From Ilyomonas sp964249755 (GTDB lineage: Bacteria > Bacteroidota > Bacteroidia > Chitinophagales > Chitinophagaceae): 64,000 nucleotides of DNA. Each line of letters opens with the position of its first letter. Position 1 is the first letter of the stretch. Of the stretch, positions 52,035 to 59,380 are shown in pieces. The position numbers and the translations under genes are program-made. The notes below the pieces were generated by a model that made no database searches, was not told where the DNA came from, and saw only the letters and a program-made list of their open reading frames with translations. The stretch is from assembly GCA_964249755.1 (NCBI GenBank), contig CAXUDB010000002.1, forward strand, positions 620,001-684,000, given 5' to 3'.

Positions 52035-52955
52035 TTAGGATTTAAAATCAAAAAGGGTAGCGGTGAATTCTCCCCGTTCGCGGTCGTAAAACAGAGCGTG
52101 GAAATTGCCTTTGTAACGCAATACCTGCGGCAATAAAATGCCGTTTATTTTTCCCAGTTCCACCTCCATATTCACGTCAAAATCATACACACCGGCTTTA
52201 TAACTCAGTCTATAATTACGTCCTAATACTTCCATGGTTTTCGGGTCAAACCAAGTGGTCATTTCATCTATCACAATATCGCTGGAAGGCGCATCTGGTT
52301 TGGGTTTGATGGTAAAAACATAAGCATTAACACCCTTATATGAAATATAATCCAGATGATAATCATAGATCTTATGAGCATGGTCGTCGTAAAGGTCTAA
52401 CTTGTTACCAATGAAAGGAATCCCGGGTATTCTTTCTCCAGGATTAAAGAACAGCATCTTGAGTTGCTCCTTATGTTTTTCCATGCCTGTTTTGTCTTCA
52501 GGATTGAATTCCATGTTGCCAACCACATTGGTTTCACCACAGATTGTTCCTTGGGTAAAAAACAGTGAGGCATACATCTGTGCCGTCATGTAATTATAGT
52601 TGCCTTTGCTGTCATAAAATTTTCCTGTAGTGGTTCGGTTTTCTTCCATCATGGTGCGACAGCCGTTGCTTACCTGCTGCACCGTTTTGCTGCTGTAAGA
52701 AGATTCAATACCACCTTCTTTGTTTTTCATGTTAATGCTGTTGTAGGCAGAAAAGCCAACGGTGTGCAGGGTTCGGAAAGCTTTATAGAAACTCGTATCG
52801 TGCTGGATGCGGCGAAGGATATCGGCGTAGTTGTCATTAGAGCGCACAAACACTTCAGGCAAAGTATAATATTGGTTCTCTACTTCCACTGTAGTATCCT
52901 GAGAAAAAGAAACGGAACAAGAGAAAAGGAAAACAACAACCACACCTAACCTCAT
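52035..52955 (-). CDS. Secreted protein of unknown function
   Basis: A signal peptide (MRLGVVVVFLFSCSVSFSQ) precedes a ~285-residue mature protein of mixed alpha/beta composition. Strands near the C-terminus (FTIKPKPDAPSSDIVIDEM, TMEVLGRNYRLSY, ILLPQVLRYKGNFHAL) resemble the lipoprotein-carrier-like or GLPGLI-type curved sheets seen in Bacteroidota periplasmic proteins, but no family is recognised with certainty. The start codon overlaps the stop codon of the deformylase gene (ATGA, 52952-52955), so the two genes are translationally coupled. Confidence 0.75.
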   Translation of the reverse strand: MRLGVVVVFLFSCSVSFSQDTTVEVENQYYTLPEVFVRSNDNYADILRRIQHDTSFYKAFRTLHTVGFSAYNSINMKNKEGGIESSYSSKTVQQVSNGCRTMMEENRTTTGKFYDSKGNYNYMTAQMYASLFFTQGTICGETNVVGNMEFNPEDKTGMEKHKEQLKMLFFNPGERIPGIPFIGNKLDLYDDHAHKIYDYHLDYISYKGVNAYVFTIKPKPDAPSSDIVIDEMTTWFDPKTMEVLGRNYRLSYKAGVYDFDVNMEVELGKINGILLPQVLRYKGNFHALFYDRERGEFTATLFDFKS

Positions 52956-53530
52956 TTCTGGAATGACATTTTATAATCCGTTTTGATCTTGCCTTTGCTG
53001 ATATCGTTTAATTTCCCGAGCAGCAATTTTCTTCGCAACGGCTTCATGTAATCAATAAATAACTTGCCTTCTATGTGGTCGTATTCATGCTGAATAACGC
53101 GGCCTGTAATACCATTATACGTTTCTGTATGCGGGTTAAAATGCTCGTCAAAATATTCCAGCGTAACACTTTCCGGGCGCATTACATCCTCGCGTATTTT
53201 AGGTATGCTCAGGCACCCCTCATTATAATTCCATTCCTTGCCGGATAACTCTTTTATCCTTGCATTGATGAATACTTTTTTTATACCTGGTTCGTCGGGA
53301 TATTTTCCTTTGTCTTCGTCTTCCTGATTTTCGAAAATGATGGTGCTGTCAACAATAAACAAACGAATATCCTTACTGATTTGCGGGGCTGCCAAACCCA
53401 CGCCGTTGCTGGCATTCATCGTTTCCCACATATCGGCAATCAATTTATCCAGCTGTGGGTAATCGGGCGTTATTTCAACGGCTGTTTTGCGCAATACAGG
53501 TGCGCCATAAGCAACAATCGGTAGAATCAT
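52952..53530 (-). CDS. def: Peptide deformylase
   Basis: Removes the formyl group from nascent proteins. The three metal/active-site motifs are intact: GVGLAAPQ (43-50), EGCLSIP (104-110, Cys106 metal ligand) and HEYDH (148-152, two His ligands and Glu149). The start at 53530 (MILPIVAYGAPVLR) is supported by a TATTTTTG box at 53551-53558, which rules out the ATG-like extension to 53551. 192 aa, normal. Translationally coupled to the secreted-protein gene downstream. Confidence 0.97.
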   Translation of the reverse strand: MILPIVAYGAPVLRKTAVEITPDYPQLDKLIADMWETMNASNGVGLAAPQISKDIRLFIVDSTIIFENQEDEDKGKYPDEPGIKKVFINARIKELSGKEWNYNEGCLSIPKIREDVMRPESVTLEYFDEHFNPHTETYNGITGRVIQHEYDHIEGKLFIDYMKPLRRKLLLGKLNDISKGKIKTDYKMSFQK

Positions 53531-53550
53531 TTTTAAGTTTTTGCAAACCA

Positions 53551-53558
53551 CAAAAATA
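53551..53558 (-). promoter_or_regulatory. Putative -7 box TATTTTTG for def
   Basis: Exact TAnnTTTG match on the minus strand, 20 bp before the def start. Confidence 0.5.
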
Positions 53559-53618
53559 GCTTATCAATACCGATAAAGATGTAGGATAAATATTAAAATA
53601 GACTTCGGTTTTATGATA

Positions 53619-54029
53619 TTATGAAAGCGTATTGAGATACTCCTGCAGCATAAGAGTTGCCGCAATCTGGTCAATATTTCCTTTCTTCTGCCGATCCTTT
53701 TTTTTCATACCCATATCTATCATTGCGCGCACTGCCATTTTAGATGTATAGCGCTCATCAATCGTTTGCACCGGTATGCCTGGTAGTTCTTTTGCAAGGC
53801 GATTTATAAATTGCTGAACCAAAGGCGTAGCATGGGTTGCAGTATCATTTAGGTTAGCAGGCATGCCTACAAGGATGAGCTTTACTGCTTCGCTCTTTAT
53901 ATAATTCTTTAAAAATGGAAATAATTCCTTCGTATCAACTGTTGTCAGTGCTGATGCGATAATTTGTAAAGGATCTGTAACGGCAATGCCGGTTCGTTTC
54001 GCTCCGTAATCAATACAAAGAATTCTCAT
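53619..54029 (-). CDS. ruvX: Holliday junction resolvase-like nuclease (YqgF family)
   Basis: 136 residues with an RNase H-like fold: MRILCIDYGAKRTGIAVTD (catalytic Asp7), LVGMPANLND, and the TIDERYTS motif with the second acidic pair, then the family-typical KKKDRQKKGNIDQIAA with the final Asp. YqgF/RuvX acts on 16S rRNA maturation and possibly branched DNA. The start is the ATG at 54029; longer frames run into the divergent aminotransferase gene. A TAGGTTTG box ends 8 bp before the ATG. Confidence 0.93.
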   Translation of the reverse strand: MRILCIDYGAKRTGIAVTDPLQIIASALTTVDTKELFPFLKNYIKSEAVKLILVGMPANLNDTATHATPLVQQFINRLAKELPGIPVQTIDERYTSKMAVRAMIDMGMKKKDRQKKGNIDQIAATLMLQEYLNTLS

Positions 54030-54037
54030 GCCGGCGT

Positions 54038-54045
54038 CAAACCTA
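54038..54045 (-). promoter_or_regulatory. Putative -7 box TAGGTTTG for ruvX
   Basis: Exact TAnnTTTG match on the minus strand, 8 bp from the ruvX ATG. The same octamer is used on the other strand for the divergent gene. Confidence 0.5.
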
Positions 54046-54101
54046 CAGTGTTTGCCGGCGTGTAGGAAAAAATTAACGTTACCCGATACCGTTCCGGTTT
54101 G

Positions 54102-54109
54102 TAGGTTTG
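54102..54109 (+). promoter_or_regulatory. Putative -7 box TAGGTTTG for the aminotransferase gene
   Basis: Exact TAnnTTTG match ending 4 bp before the ATG at 54114, which would place the transcription start at or very close to the start codon. Confidence 0.5.
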
Positions 54110-54113
54110 CAGC

Positions 54114-55307
54114 ATGAACGAACTCCTCATCAGCCGGCGCGCGCAGGTAATGCCTCCCTCGCCCATCCGCAAGCTGGTGCCTTATGCAGAAGCTGCTAAA
54201 AAGCGGGGCATTCATGTCTATCATCTCAATATTGGTCAGCCGGATATCGAAACCCCCAAACCGATTCTGGATGCCGTTCGTCATTCTGATTTTAAGATAC
54301 TGGAATATAGCCATAGTGCGGGCAATGAAAGTTACCGACGCAAGCTGGTGGAATATTACGCTCATAACAACATTCAGGTAAACATAGGCGATATATTGGT
54401 AACCACCGGTGGCTCAGAAGCTATTCTTTTTGCTTTTATGTGCTGCCTCGATGCGGGCGATGAAATTATCATTCCCGAACCTTTTTATGCCAACTATAAT
54501 GGCTTTGCCGTAGAAGCTGGCGTAACCATTGTGCCCGTAACTTCTTACATTGAAAGCGGTTTCGCACTACCGCCGATAGAAGATTTTGGAAAGAAAATAA
54601 CAGCCCGCACAAAGGCAATTTTAATTTGCAATCCTAATAACCCTACAGGTTATCTATACAGCCGCGAAGAATTAGAAACGCTGAAGAATATTGCTAAAAA
54701 GCACAACTTATATATTATTTCTGATGAAGCGTACCGCGAGTTTTGCTATGATGGCGAACACTTCAGCGCTTTGCAGTTAGAGGGTGTGGATGATAATGTG
54801 ATAGTAGTAGACACCATTAGCAAACGGTACAGTGTGTGTGGCGGAAGAATTGGTGCTTTTGTGACGCGCAATGCAAAGCTTACCGAAGTGGCTTTAAAAT
54901 TTGCACAGGCGCGGTTAAGTCCGCCTTCTATGGCGCAGATTATGGGTGAAGCTGCTGTGGATTTGCCTGCAGATTACTTTGAAAAAACAAAGGAAGAATA
55001 TAGGAGTCGCCGAGATGTATTAGTGGAAATGTTAAACAAGATACCGGGAGTTTTTTGCCCCAACCCGGGTGGTGCTTTCTACGCAATTGCCAAATTACCC
55101 ATTTCTGATGCTGATGCTTTTTGTCAGTGGTTATTAGAAAAATTTTCATATCAGAACAAAACTCTAATGTTGGCACCCGCAACAGGCTTTTATAGCGATT
55201 CATCTTTGGGTAAAAATGAAGTAAGATTGGCTTATGTAATTAATAGTGAGGAAATTAAGAGCGCTATGCTTTGCTTGGATGAAGCATTGAAAGTTTACAA
55301 AAACTGA
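54114..55307 (+). CDS. PLP-dependent aminotransferase, class I/II
   Basis: Fold-type I aminotransferase of 397 residues. The PLP-binding Lys237 sits in TISKRYSVCGGRIG; Asn175 (ICNPNNPTG), Asp204 and Tyr207 (SDEAY) complete the cofactor site. The sequence is in the aspartate/aromatic aminotransferase group of Bacteroidota, but the amino-acid specificity cannot be read from it. Divergent from ruvX with 84 bp between the start codons. Confidence 0.92.
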   Translation: MNELLISRRAQVMPPSPIRKLVPYAEAAKKRGIHVYHLNIGQPDIETPKPILDAVRHSDFKILEYSHSAGNESYRRKLVEYYAHNNIQVNIGDILVTTGGSEAILFAFMCCLDAGDEIIIPEPFYANYNGFAVEAGVTIVPVTSYIESGFALPPIEDFGKKITARTKAILICNPNNPTGYLYSREELETLKNIAKKHNLYIISDEAYREFCYDGEHFSALQLEGVDDNVIVVDTISKRYSVCGGRIGAFVTRNAKLTEVALKFAQARLSPPSMAQIMGEAAVDLPADYFEKTKEEYRSRRDVLVEMLNKIPGVFCPNPGGAFYAIAKLPISDADAFCQWLLEKFSYQNKTLMLAPATGFYSDSSLGKNEVRLAYVINSEEIKSAMLCLDEALKVYKN

Positions 55308-55322
55308 TATTATTTTTCACGA

Positions 55323-55354
55323 TTTGTGTAATTTGAATTTTGGTTTTATATTTG
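55323..55354 (+). promoter_or_regulatory. Promoter TTTG-N20-TATATTTG
   Basis: TTTG at 55323-55326 and TATATTTG at 55347-55354 fit the Bacteroidota -33/-7 pattern with a 20-bp spacer. There is no convincing protein gene directly downstream. Confidence 0.6.
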
Positions 55355-55358
55355 CCTA

Positions 55359-55473
55359 AGTTTATTAAAAGATACAAACAAATATAGATTTTATAGAATA
55401 ATAATTTTTGAAGATTTTCATATGGCAAGCAATCGAAGACGCCCGTTGTTTCTACAATGGGTTTTCTTTTTTT
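55359..55473 (+). ncRNA. Candidate small RNA (~115 nt)
   Basis: Runs from the expected start after the promoter at 55323-55354 to a terminator: stem CCCGTTGT (55442-55449) with ACAATGGG (55454-55461), loop TTCT, followed by a T-rich tract to 55473. The 5' part is A/U-rich. A short frame from an ATG at 55422 runs into the tRNA gene and is not credible. Alternatively the hairpin is just the terminator of the aminotransferase gene 130 bp upstream. Confidence 0.45.
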
Positions 55474-55517
55474 ATGCATTCATGTATTTGAGTGTTTCCC
55501 TTATCATTCGTCCACCC

Positions 55518-55525
55518 TATATTTG
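55518..55525 (+). promoter_or_regulatory. Putative -7 box TATATTTG for tRNA-Met
   Basis: Exact TAnnTTTG match 10 bp before the mature tRNA 5' end. Confidence 0.55.
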
Positions 55526-55535
55526 CACCCCATTT

Positions 55536-55609
55536 GGCGAGGTAGCTCAGGTGGTTAGAGCGTTGGATTCATAACCCAAAGGTCTCGGGTTCAACTCCCG
55601 ATCTCGCTA
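55536..55609 (+). tRNA. tRNA-Met (anticodon CAT)
   Basis: Full cloverleaf: 7-bp acceptor (GGCGAGG/TCTCGCT with G-T ends), D-stem GCTC/GAGC, anticodon loop TTCATAA with anticodon CAT, T-stem TCGGG/CCCGA with TTCAACT loop. The CCA end is not encoded. It lacks the three G-C pairs in the anticodon stem expected of the initiator, so it is elongator Met; a tRNA-Ile with lysidine-modified CAU cannot be fully excluded. Confidence 0.93.
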
Positions 55610-55610
55610 C

Positions 55611-55650
55611 AAATAAAGAAGCCCCCGACAGGTCGGGGGCTTCTTTATTT
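55611..55650. terminator. Bidirectional terminator between tRNA-Met and the FAH-family gene
   Basis: A long stem (55611-55629 with 55632-55650) with G+C core GCCCCCGA and A/T tracts on both sides, serving both convergent units. Confidence 0.9.
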
Positions 55651-55666
55651 GTTTAATCGTCGCCTA

Positions 55667-56278
55667 TTATTTGACATAAGTTTCAAACACCATTTCATTC
55701 TTGAAAAAACCAGTCAGTGTATCGCCCACCATGCACTCACCCACGCCGGCGGGCGTGCCGGTAAACAGCAGATCGCCGATATTTAAAGAAAAAAATTGCG
55801 ACATATAGTTGATGATTTTGGAAACCGAAAACAGCATATCTTTCGAATTGCCCTGCTGAACTGTTGTGCCGTCTTTCTGCATCGAAAACGAAATGCCTTC
55901 TTTCAGTTCATCGGCATCCAGCGTTTGCCAGTTACCCACCAATGCTGAATGATCCCAGGCTTTTGCAATTTCCCAAGGCAAGCCTTTTTGTTTTAGCTCA
56001 GTCTGAATGTCGCGGGCAGTGAAATCAATGCCTACCGTCACCGCATCTACGTAATTTAGCGCATTGCCTTTCGAAATATATCTTCCGTTCTTGCAAATTC
56101 GAAATACCAATTCAGCTTCATAATGAAGTTCATTGGTAAATTCGGGATAGAGGAAGGTTGTTGGATTCGGGATCAATGCCGACTTGGGTTTCATAAAGAT
56201 CACCGGGTTCTCCGGCACTTCATTATTTAGCTCTTTGGCATGGTCAACATAGTTTCGCCCTACACAAAATATTTTCAT
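55667..56278 (-). CDS. Fumarylacetoacetate hydrolase-family protein (acylpyruvase/decarboxylase-like)
   Basis: 203-residue FAH-fold protein with the metal triad Glu54, Glu56 (HYEAELVF) and Asp85 (VGIDFTARD), spaced as in FAHD1-type acylpyruvases and oxaloacetate decarboxylases. C-terminal FTGTPAGVGECMVGD is the usual family ending. The substrate could be an acylpyruvate or oxaloacetate; a catabolic context is absent. It follows pth after 11 bp and is probably co-transcribed with it. Confidence 0.92.
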   Translation of the reverse strand: MKIFCVGRNYVDHAKELNNEVPENPVIFMKPKSALIPNPTTFLYPEFTNELHYEAELVFRICKNGRYISKGNALNYVDAVTVGIDFTARDIQTELKQKGLPWEIAKAWDHSALVGNWQTLDADELKEGISFSMQKDGTTVQQGNSKDMLFSVSKIINYMSQFFSLNIGDLLFTGTPAGVGECMVGDTLTGFFKNEMVFETYVK

Positions 56279-56289
56279 GGCTGTCTCAA

Positions 56290-56874
56290 TTAAGCAGTGG
56301 TAGTAAAGTCTTGTTTATTATAAATGTTCATGGTGTTTTCGATACCGGAAAAGGCAAAGCTTTCTATTATTTCTACCGAAGCCTGCACTTTTTTGCTCAC
56401 AACCGGCAGCTCTTCCTTAAACCATTTGCCCAGCACAAACTCCGCCTGCATACCTTTCGGGTAATGGCTGCCAATGCCAAAGCGCAACCTTGCATATTTA
56501 TCCGTTCCTAAGATTTGCTCAATATCGCGCAACCCATTGTGCCCGCCCGCACTTCCACTTCCGCGCAGCCGTAATTTATTCAGGGGCAAAGCAATATCAT
56601 CGGCAATTGTCAAGGTATTTTCCAATGCGATTTTTTCTTTATCCAGCCAATATTTAAAAGCCTTGCCACTAAGGTTCATGTAAGTTGTTGGCTTGATGCA
56701 AATAAATGTCTTCCCTTTCACCTTCAACTCTGCTATTTCGGCTAGCCGGTCTGTTTTAAAAAAGCCGTTATGCTTTAGTGCAAACGCATTCGCCACATCA
56801 AACCCGATGTTGTGACGGGTGCCGTTGTATTCGGTACCGATATTTCCCAAACCAATAATTAAAAAGCGGTTCAT
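56290..56874 (-). CDS. pth: Peptidyl-tRNA hydrolase
   Basis: Releases tRNA from prematurely terminated peptides. The N-terminus GLGNIGTEYNGTRHNIG contains the catalytic His21 and Asn11; Asp of DDIALP and GSAGGHNGLRDIE complete the site. 194 aa, normal. It follows rplY in the usual prs-rplY-pth order, but a hairpin at 56893-56918 and a -7 box at 56884-56891 separate them, so pth and the FAH-family gene probably form their own unit. Confidence 0.97.
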   Translation of the reverse strand: MNRFLIIGLGNIGTEYNGTRHNIGFDVANAFALKHNGFFKTDRLAEIAELKVKGKTFICIKPTTYMNLSGKAFKYWLDKEKIALENTLTIADDIALPLNKLRLRGSGSAGGHNGLRDIEQILGTDKYARLRFGIGSHYPKGMQAEFVLGKWFKEELPVVSKKVQASVEIIESFAFSGIENTMNIYNKQDFTTTA

Positions 56875-56883
56875 CGAAAGTTA

Positions 56884-56891
56884 CAAACATA
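56884..56891 (-). promoter_or_regulatory. Putative -7 box TATGTTTG for pth
   Basis: Exact TAnnTTTG match on the minus strand, 9 bp before the pth start codon. Confidence 0.45.
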
Positions 56892-56892
56892 A

Positions 56893-56918
56893 CAAAGCCC
56901 CGCCAAGGCAGGGCTTTG
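56893..56918 (-). terminator. Terminator after rplY
   Basis: 12-bp stem (56893-56904 with 56907-56918) whose only non-canonical position is a U-G pair in minus-strand RNA (C-A in plus-strand RNA), so it is suited to the rplY transcript. Confidence 0.7.
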
Positions 56919-56937
56919 AGGTAGAAAAAAGTTGATA

Positions 56938-57528
56938 TTATTTTTTCTTTTCTTCTTTTGCAGCAGCTGTTTCCTCCTGCTTCAATTGTCTGGTTAACAC
57001 AACCGATGCGATGGGAATACGTGGAGAATTTAAGATCTCTAAATTCGGTTCTTTCACGTCTTCCACTCGAATATTGCCATTTAAATCCAGGTTGGTAATA
57101 TCTACTTCGATATTTTCCTTCAGATCTTTCGGCAATGCTTTTACTTTCAAAGCATTCATTTTTGTGATCAGCTTACCGCCGGCTTTTACGCCTACTGATG
57201 CACCGGTAAACTTAATCGGAAGCGTAGCGACAATTTTTTTGTCTCCTACCAGTTCCAATAAATCTACGTGGTTCAACAGATCGGTCACTTTGTCAAACTG
57301 CAAATCTTTTAAGATGCAGGTATAGCTTCCGCCGTCCACATCTACCTGTGCTAACTGAAATTCGCCGGTATAAACTAGTGGCTTGAAAGCCTTTGCTGAA
57401 GCGTAAAAATTCACTTCCTTGGCACCACCGTAAATTACACCTGGCACGTTGTCCTGAGAGCGGAGCTGGCGGGTGGCTTTTTTGCCGCTTTCGGTCCTCA
57501 GGTGACCCTCGATTGTAATTGTCTTCAT
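56938..57528 (-). CDS. rplY: 50S ribosomal protein L25 (CTC form)
   Basis: 5S rRNA-binding protein with an N-terminal L25 domain (GHLRTESGKKATRQLRSQDNVPG..., then VIYGG) and the longer TL5/CTC C-terminal beta domain (VDITNLDLNGNIRVEDV). Lysine/glutamate-rich tail. 196 aa is normal for the CTC type. Lies between prs and pth, a widely conserved arrangement. Confidence 0.96.
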   Translation of the reverse strand: MKTITIEGHLRTESGKKATRQLRSQDNVPGVIYGGAKEVNFYASAKAFKPLVYTGEFQLAQVDVDGGSYTCILKDLQFDKVTDLLNHVDLLELVGDKKIVATLPIKFTGASVGVKAGGKLITKMNALKVKALPKDLKENIEVDITNLDLNGNIRVEDVKEPNLEILNSPRIPIASVVLTRQLKQEETAAAKEEKKK

Positions 57529-57560
57529 AATTATGATTGTTTAAAAATGTTTTTTTTATT

Positions 57561-57630
57561 AAGTAGCAAGTATTAAGTAATAAGATAAATACAAGCCAAA
57601 AGTCATAATACCTACTACATAATACCTTGT
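57561..57630. repeat. Degenerate inverted-repeat spacer upstream of rplY
   Basis: The left part (CAAGTATTAAGTAATAAG, 57568-57585) is an imperfect complement of the right part (about 57606-57630, ACCTACTACATAATACCTTG), roughly 15 of 20 positions. Same style as the spacers at 32815 and 41879. Confidence 0.4.
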
Positions 57631-57637
57631 ACATCTC

Positions 57638-58591
57638 TCATCTGATTCCTCTCAACTGCGAATGAATGAATAAACTAGTAATACTTTTGTTTTCATACGC
57701 GTTGCGGATGGCGATAGCGAACAGGTCGGCAACTGAAATTACCTTGATTTTGCTGCTTTCCTGTTTCATCGGGATGGTATCGCAAACCACCAGTTCTTCC
57801 AGCAGGCTGTTTTCTATCGTCTCGTAGGCTTTGCCGCTCAAAATGGGATGCGTACACAAAGCTCTCACGCTGGTTGCTCCTTTCTGAATCAGCAGGTTCG
57901 CAGCTTTTGCCAGCGTTCCGCCTGTATCGCAGATATCGTCTATCAACACAATATCCTTTCCTGCCACATCGCCTATTACTACCATGCTGGCAATCTCGTT
58001 CGCACGCTTGCGGTGCTTGTCGCAAATCACCATATCGGCATTAAAATAAGAGGCAATTTCCCTCACCCGGTTCGTGCTTCCCACGTCGGGGGCAGCAAAG
58101 GTAAGGTTTTCGAGCTTGAGTTGTTCAATGTAAGGAATGAAGATGGCGGAACTGTCCAAATGATCAACCGGAATATCAAAAAAAGCCTGTATCTGCGGCG
58201 CATGAAGGTCCATGGTAATGACGCGGTCGGCGCCCGCAGCTTCCACCAACGTTGCTACTAACTTTGATCCGATGGCAACGCGGGGTTTGTCTTTTCTGTC
58301 CTGCCGGGAAAAACCATAATAAGGCATTACCGCAATAATCTTATATGCGCTGGCGCGTTTGGCCGCATCAATCATCAGCAACAATTCCATCAGGTTATCA
58401 GTAGGCGCAAATGTGCTTTGGATCAGGAACACATAATCGCCACGAATACTTTCTAAAAAAATGGGTTGAAATTCCCCGTCGCTGAATTTCTGAATATTGA
58501 TTTTGCCAAGCGGCGCACCGAAACGTTGGGCGATTTTTTTGGCAAGATCCTGAGAGCCGGTACCGGAAAATACTTTGACTGAGGGATTCAT
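57638..58591 (-). CDS. prs: Ribose-phosphate pyrophosphokinase (PRPP synthetase)
   Basis: Makes PRPP for nucleotide, His and Trp synthesis. Key motifs are present: FSDGE near the N-terminus, the YYGFSRQDRK loop, the TMDLHAPQIQ (metal and ATP-binding His) and the PRPP-binding DDICDTGGTL. 317 aa, normal. First gene of the minus-strand prs-rplY pair, divergent from radC with about 80 bp between start codons. Confidence 0.98.
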   Translation of the reverse strand: MNPSVKVFSGTGSQDLAKKIAQRFGAPLGKINIQKFSDGEFQPIFLESIRGDYVFLIQSTFAPTDNLMELLLMIDAAKRASAYKIIAVMPYYGFSRQDRKDKPRVAIGSKLVATLVEAAGADRVITMDLHAPQIQAFFDIPVDHLDSSAIFIPYIEQLKLENLTFAAPDVGSTNRVREIASYFNADMVICDKHRKRANEIASMVVIGDVAGKDIVLIDDICDTGGTLAKAANLLIQKGATSVRALCTHPILSGKAYETIENSLLEELVVCDTIPMKQESSKIKVISVADLFAIAIRNAYENKSITSLFIHSQLRGIR

Positions 58592-58621
58592 AGTAGCGAG
58601 AATGAGGTGGCGAAGATAATA

Positions 58622-58650
58622 TTTGAAAGAGAAAACAAATCTGTATTTTG
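58622..58650 (+). promoter_or_regulatory. Putative radC promoter, TTTG-N18-TATTTTG
   Basis: TTTG at 58622-58625 and TATTTTG at 58644-58650 lie 23 bp upstream of the radC ATG, one base short of the full -7 consensus. A possible prs box (TATCTTCG, minus strand 58611-58618) sits just beside it. Confidence 0.45.
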
Positions 58651-58673
58651 AACGCGCATTTTCTTATTATACC

Positions 58674-59363
58674 ATGATTAACTCATCCATTAAGAACTGG
58701 GCGGAAGATGACCGTCCGCGGGAAAAAATGATGCTAAAAGGCGCAGAAGCCTTGAGCAATGCCGAACTGCTTGCTATTATTATCAACAACGGCACGCGCG
58801 ACAGCAGTGCCGTAGATGTTTGCAAAGATTTGTTGTCTAAAGTGAATAACGATCTGCAGCGCCTTGGCGGCTTGTCTATCAAAGAAATTTTACAGTTAAA
58901 AACAAGAGGCATTGGCGAAGCCAAAGCAGTGACGATAGCTGCCGCTTTAGAACTTGGTATCCGGCGCGATGCAGCCGATAACAAACGCGACATCATTACG
59001 CAAAGCAGCGAAGTGGCCGCTTTCTTAAAAGCTAAACTTCAATACAAAAAGCATGAAGTATTTGCAGTATTGTTTTTGAACCAGGCGAACAAAATTATGC
59101 ACTATGAAGTGTTGAGTGAAGGCGGCATTACGGGCACAGTTGCCGACCCAAGAATCATCCTGCGCAAAGCTTTATCGCACGATGCGGTGAACTTAATCCT
59201 GTGTCACAACCATCCCAGCGGAAGCATCAAGCCCAGCCGCGCCGACAAAGAACTCACTGCAAAAATTAAAGAAGCCGCTTTACTCTTTGATATGACGGTA
59301 CTGGATCACATCATCGTAAGTGCTGATGGGCATTACAGTTTTGCCGACGAAGGAATTCTGTAG
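58674..59363 (+). CDS. radC: RadC family protein (JAMM/MPN fold)
   Basis: 229 residues: an N-terminal helix-hairpin-helix-like region (LSNAELLAIIINNGTR; LKTRGIGEAKA) and a C-terminal JAMM metalloprotease-like domain with His178, His180 and Asp191 (CHNHPSGSIKPSRAD). Once linked to DNA repair, the true role of RadC is unclear. The start at 58674 is chosen from homology and the promoter-like boxes upstream. Convergent with xylB. Confidence 0.94.
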   Translation: MINSSIKNWAEDDRPREKMMLKGAEALSNAELLAIIINNGTRDSSAVDVCKDLLSKVNNDLQRLGGLSIKEILQLKTRGIGEAKAVTIAAALELGIRRDAADNKRDIITQSSEVAAFLKAKLQYKKHEVFAVLFLNQANKIMHYEVLSEGGITGTVADPRIILRKALSHDAVNLILCHNHPSGSIKPSRADKELTAKIKEAALLFDMTVLDHIIVSADGHYSFADEGIL

Positions 59364-59380
59364 TACAAAATGAGCGATAT

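Noticed and set aside
55422..55574. 50-aa frame ending inside tRNA-Met
   Set aside because: It overlaps the terminator hairpin and most of a tRNA gene half, so translation is implausible.
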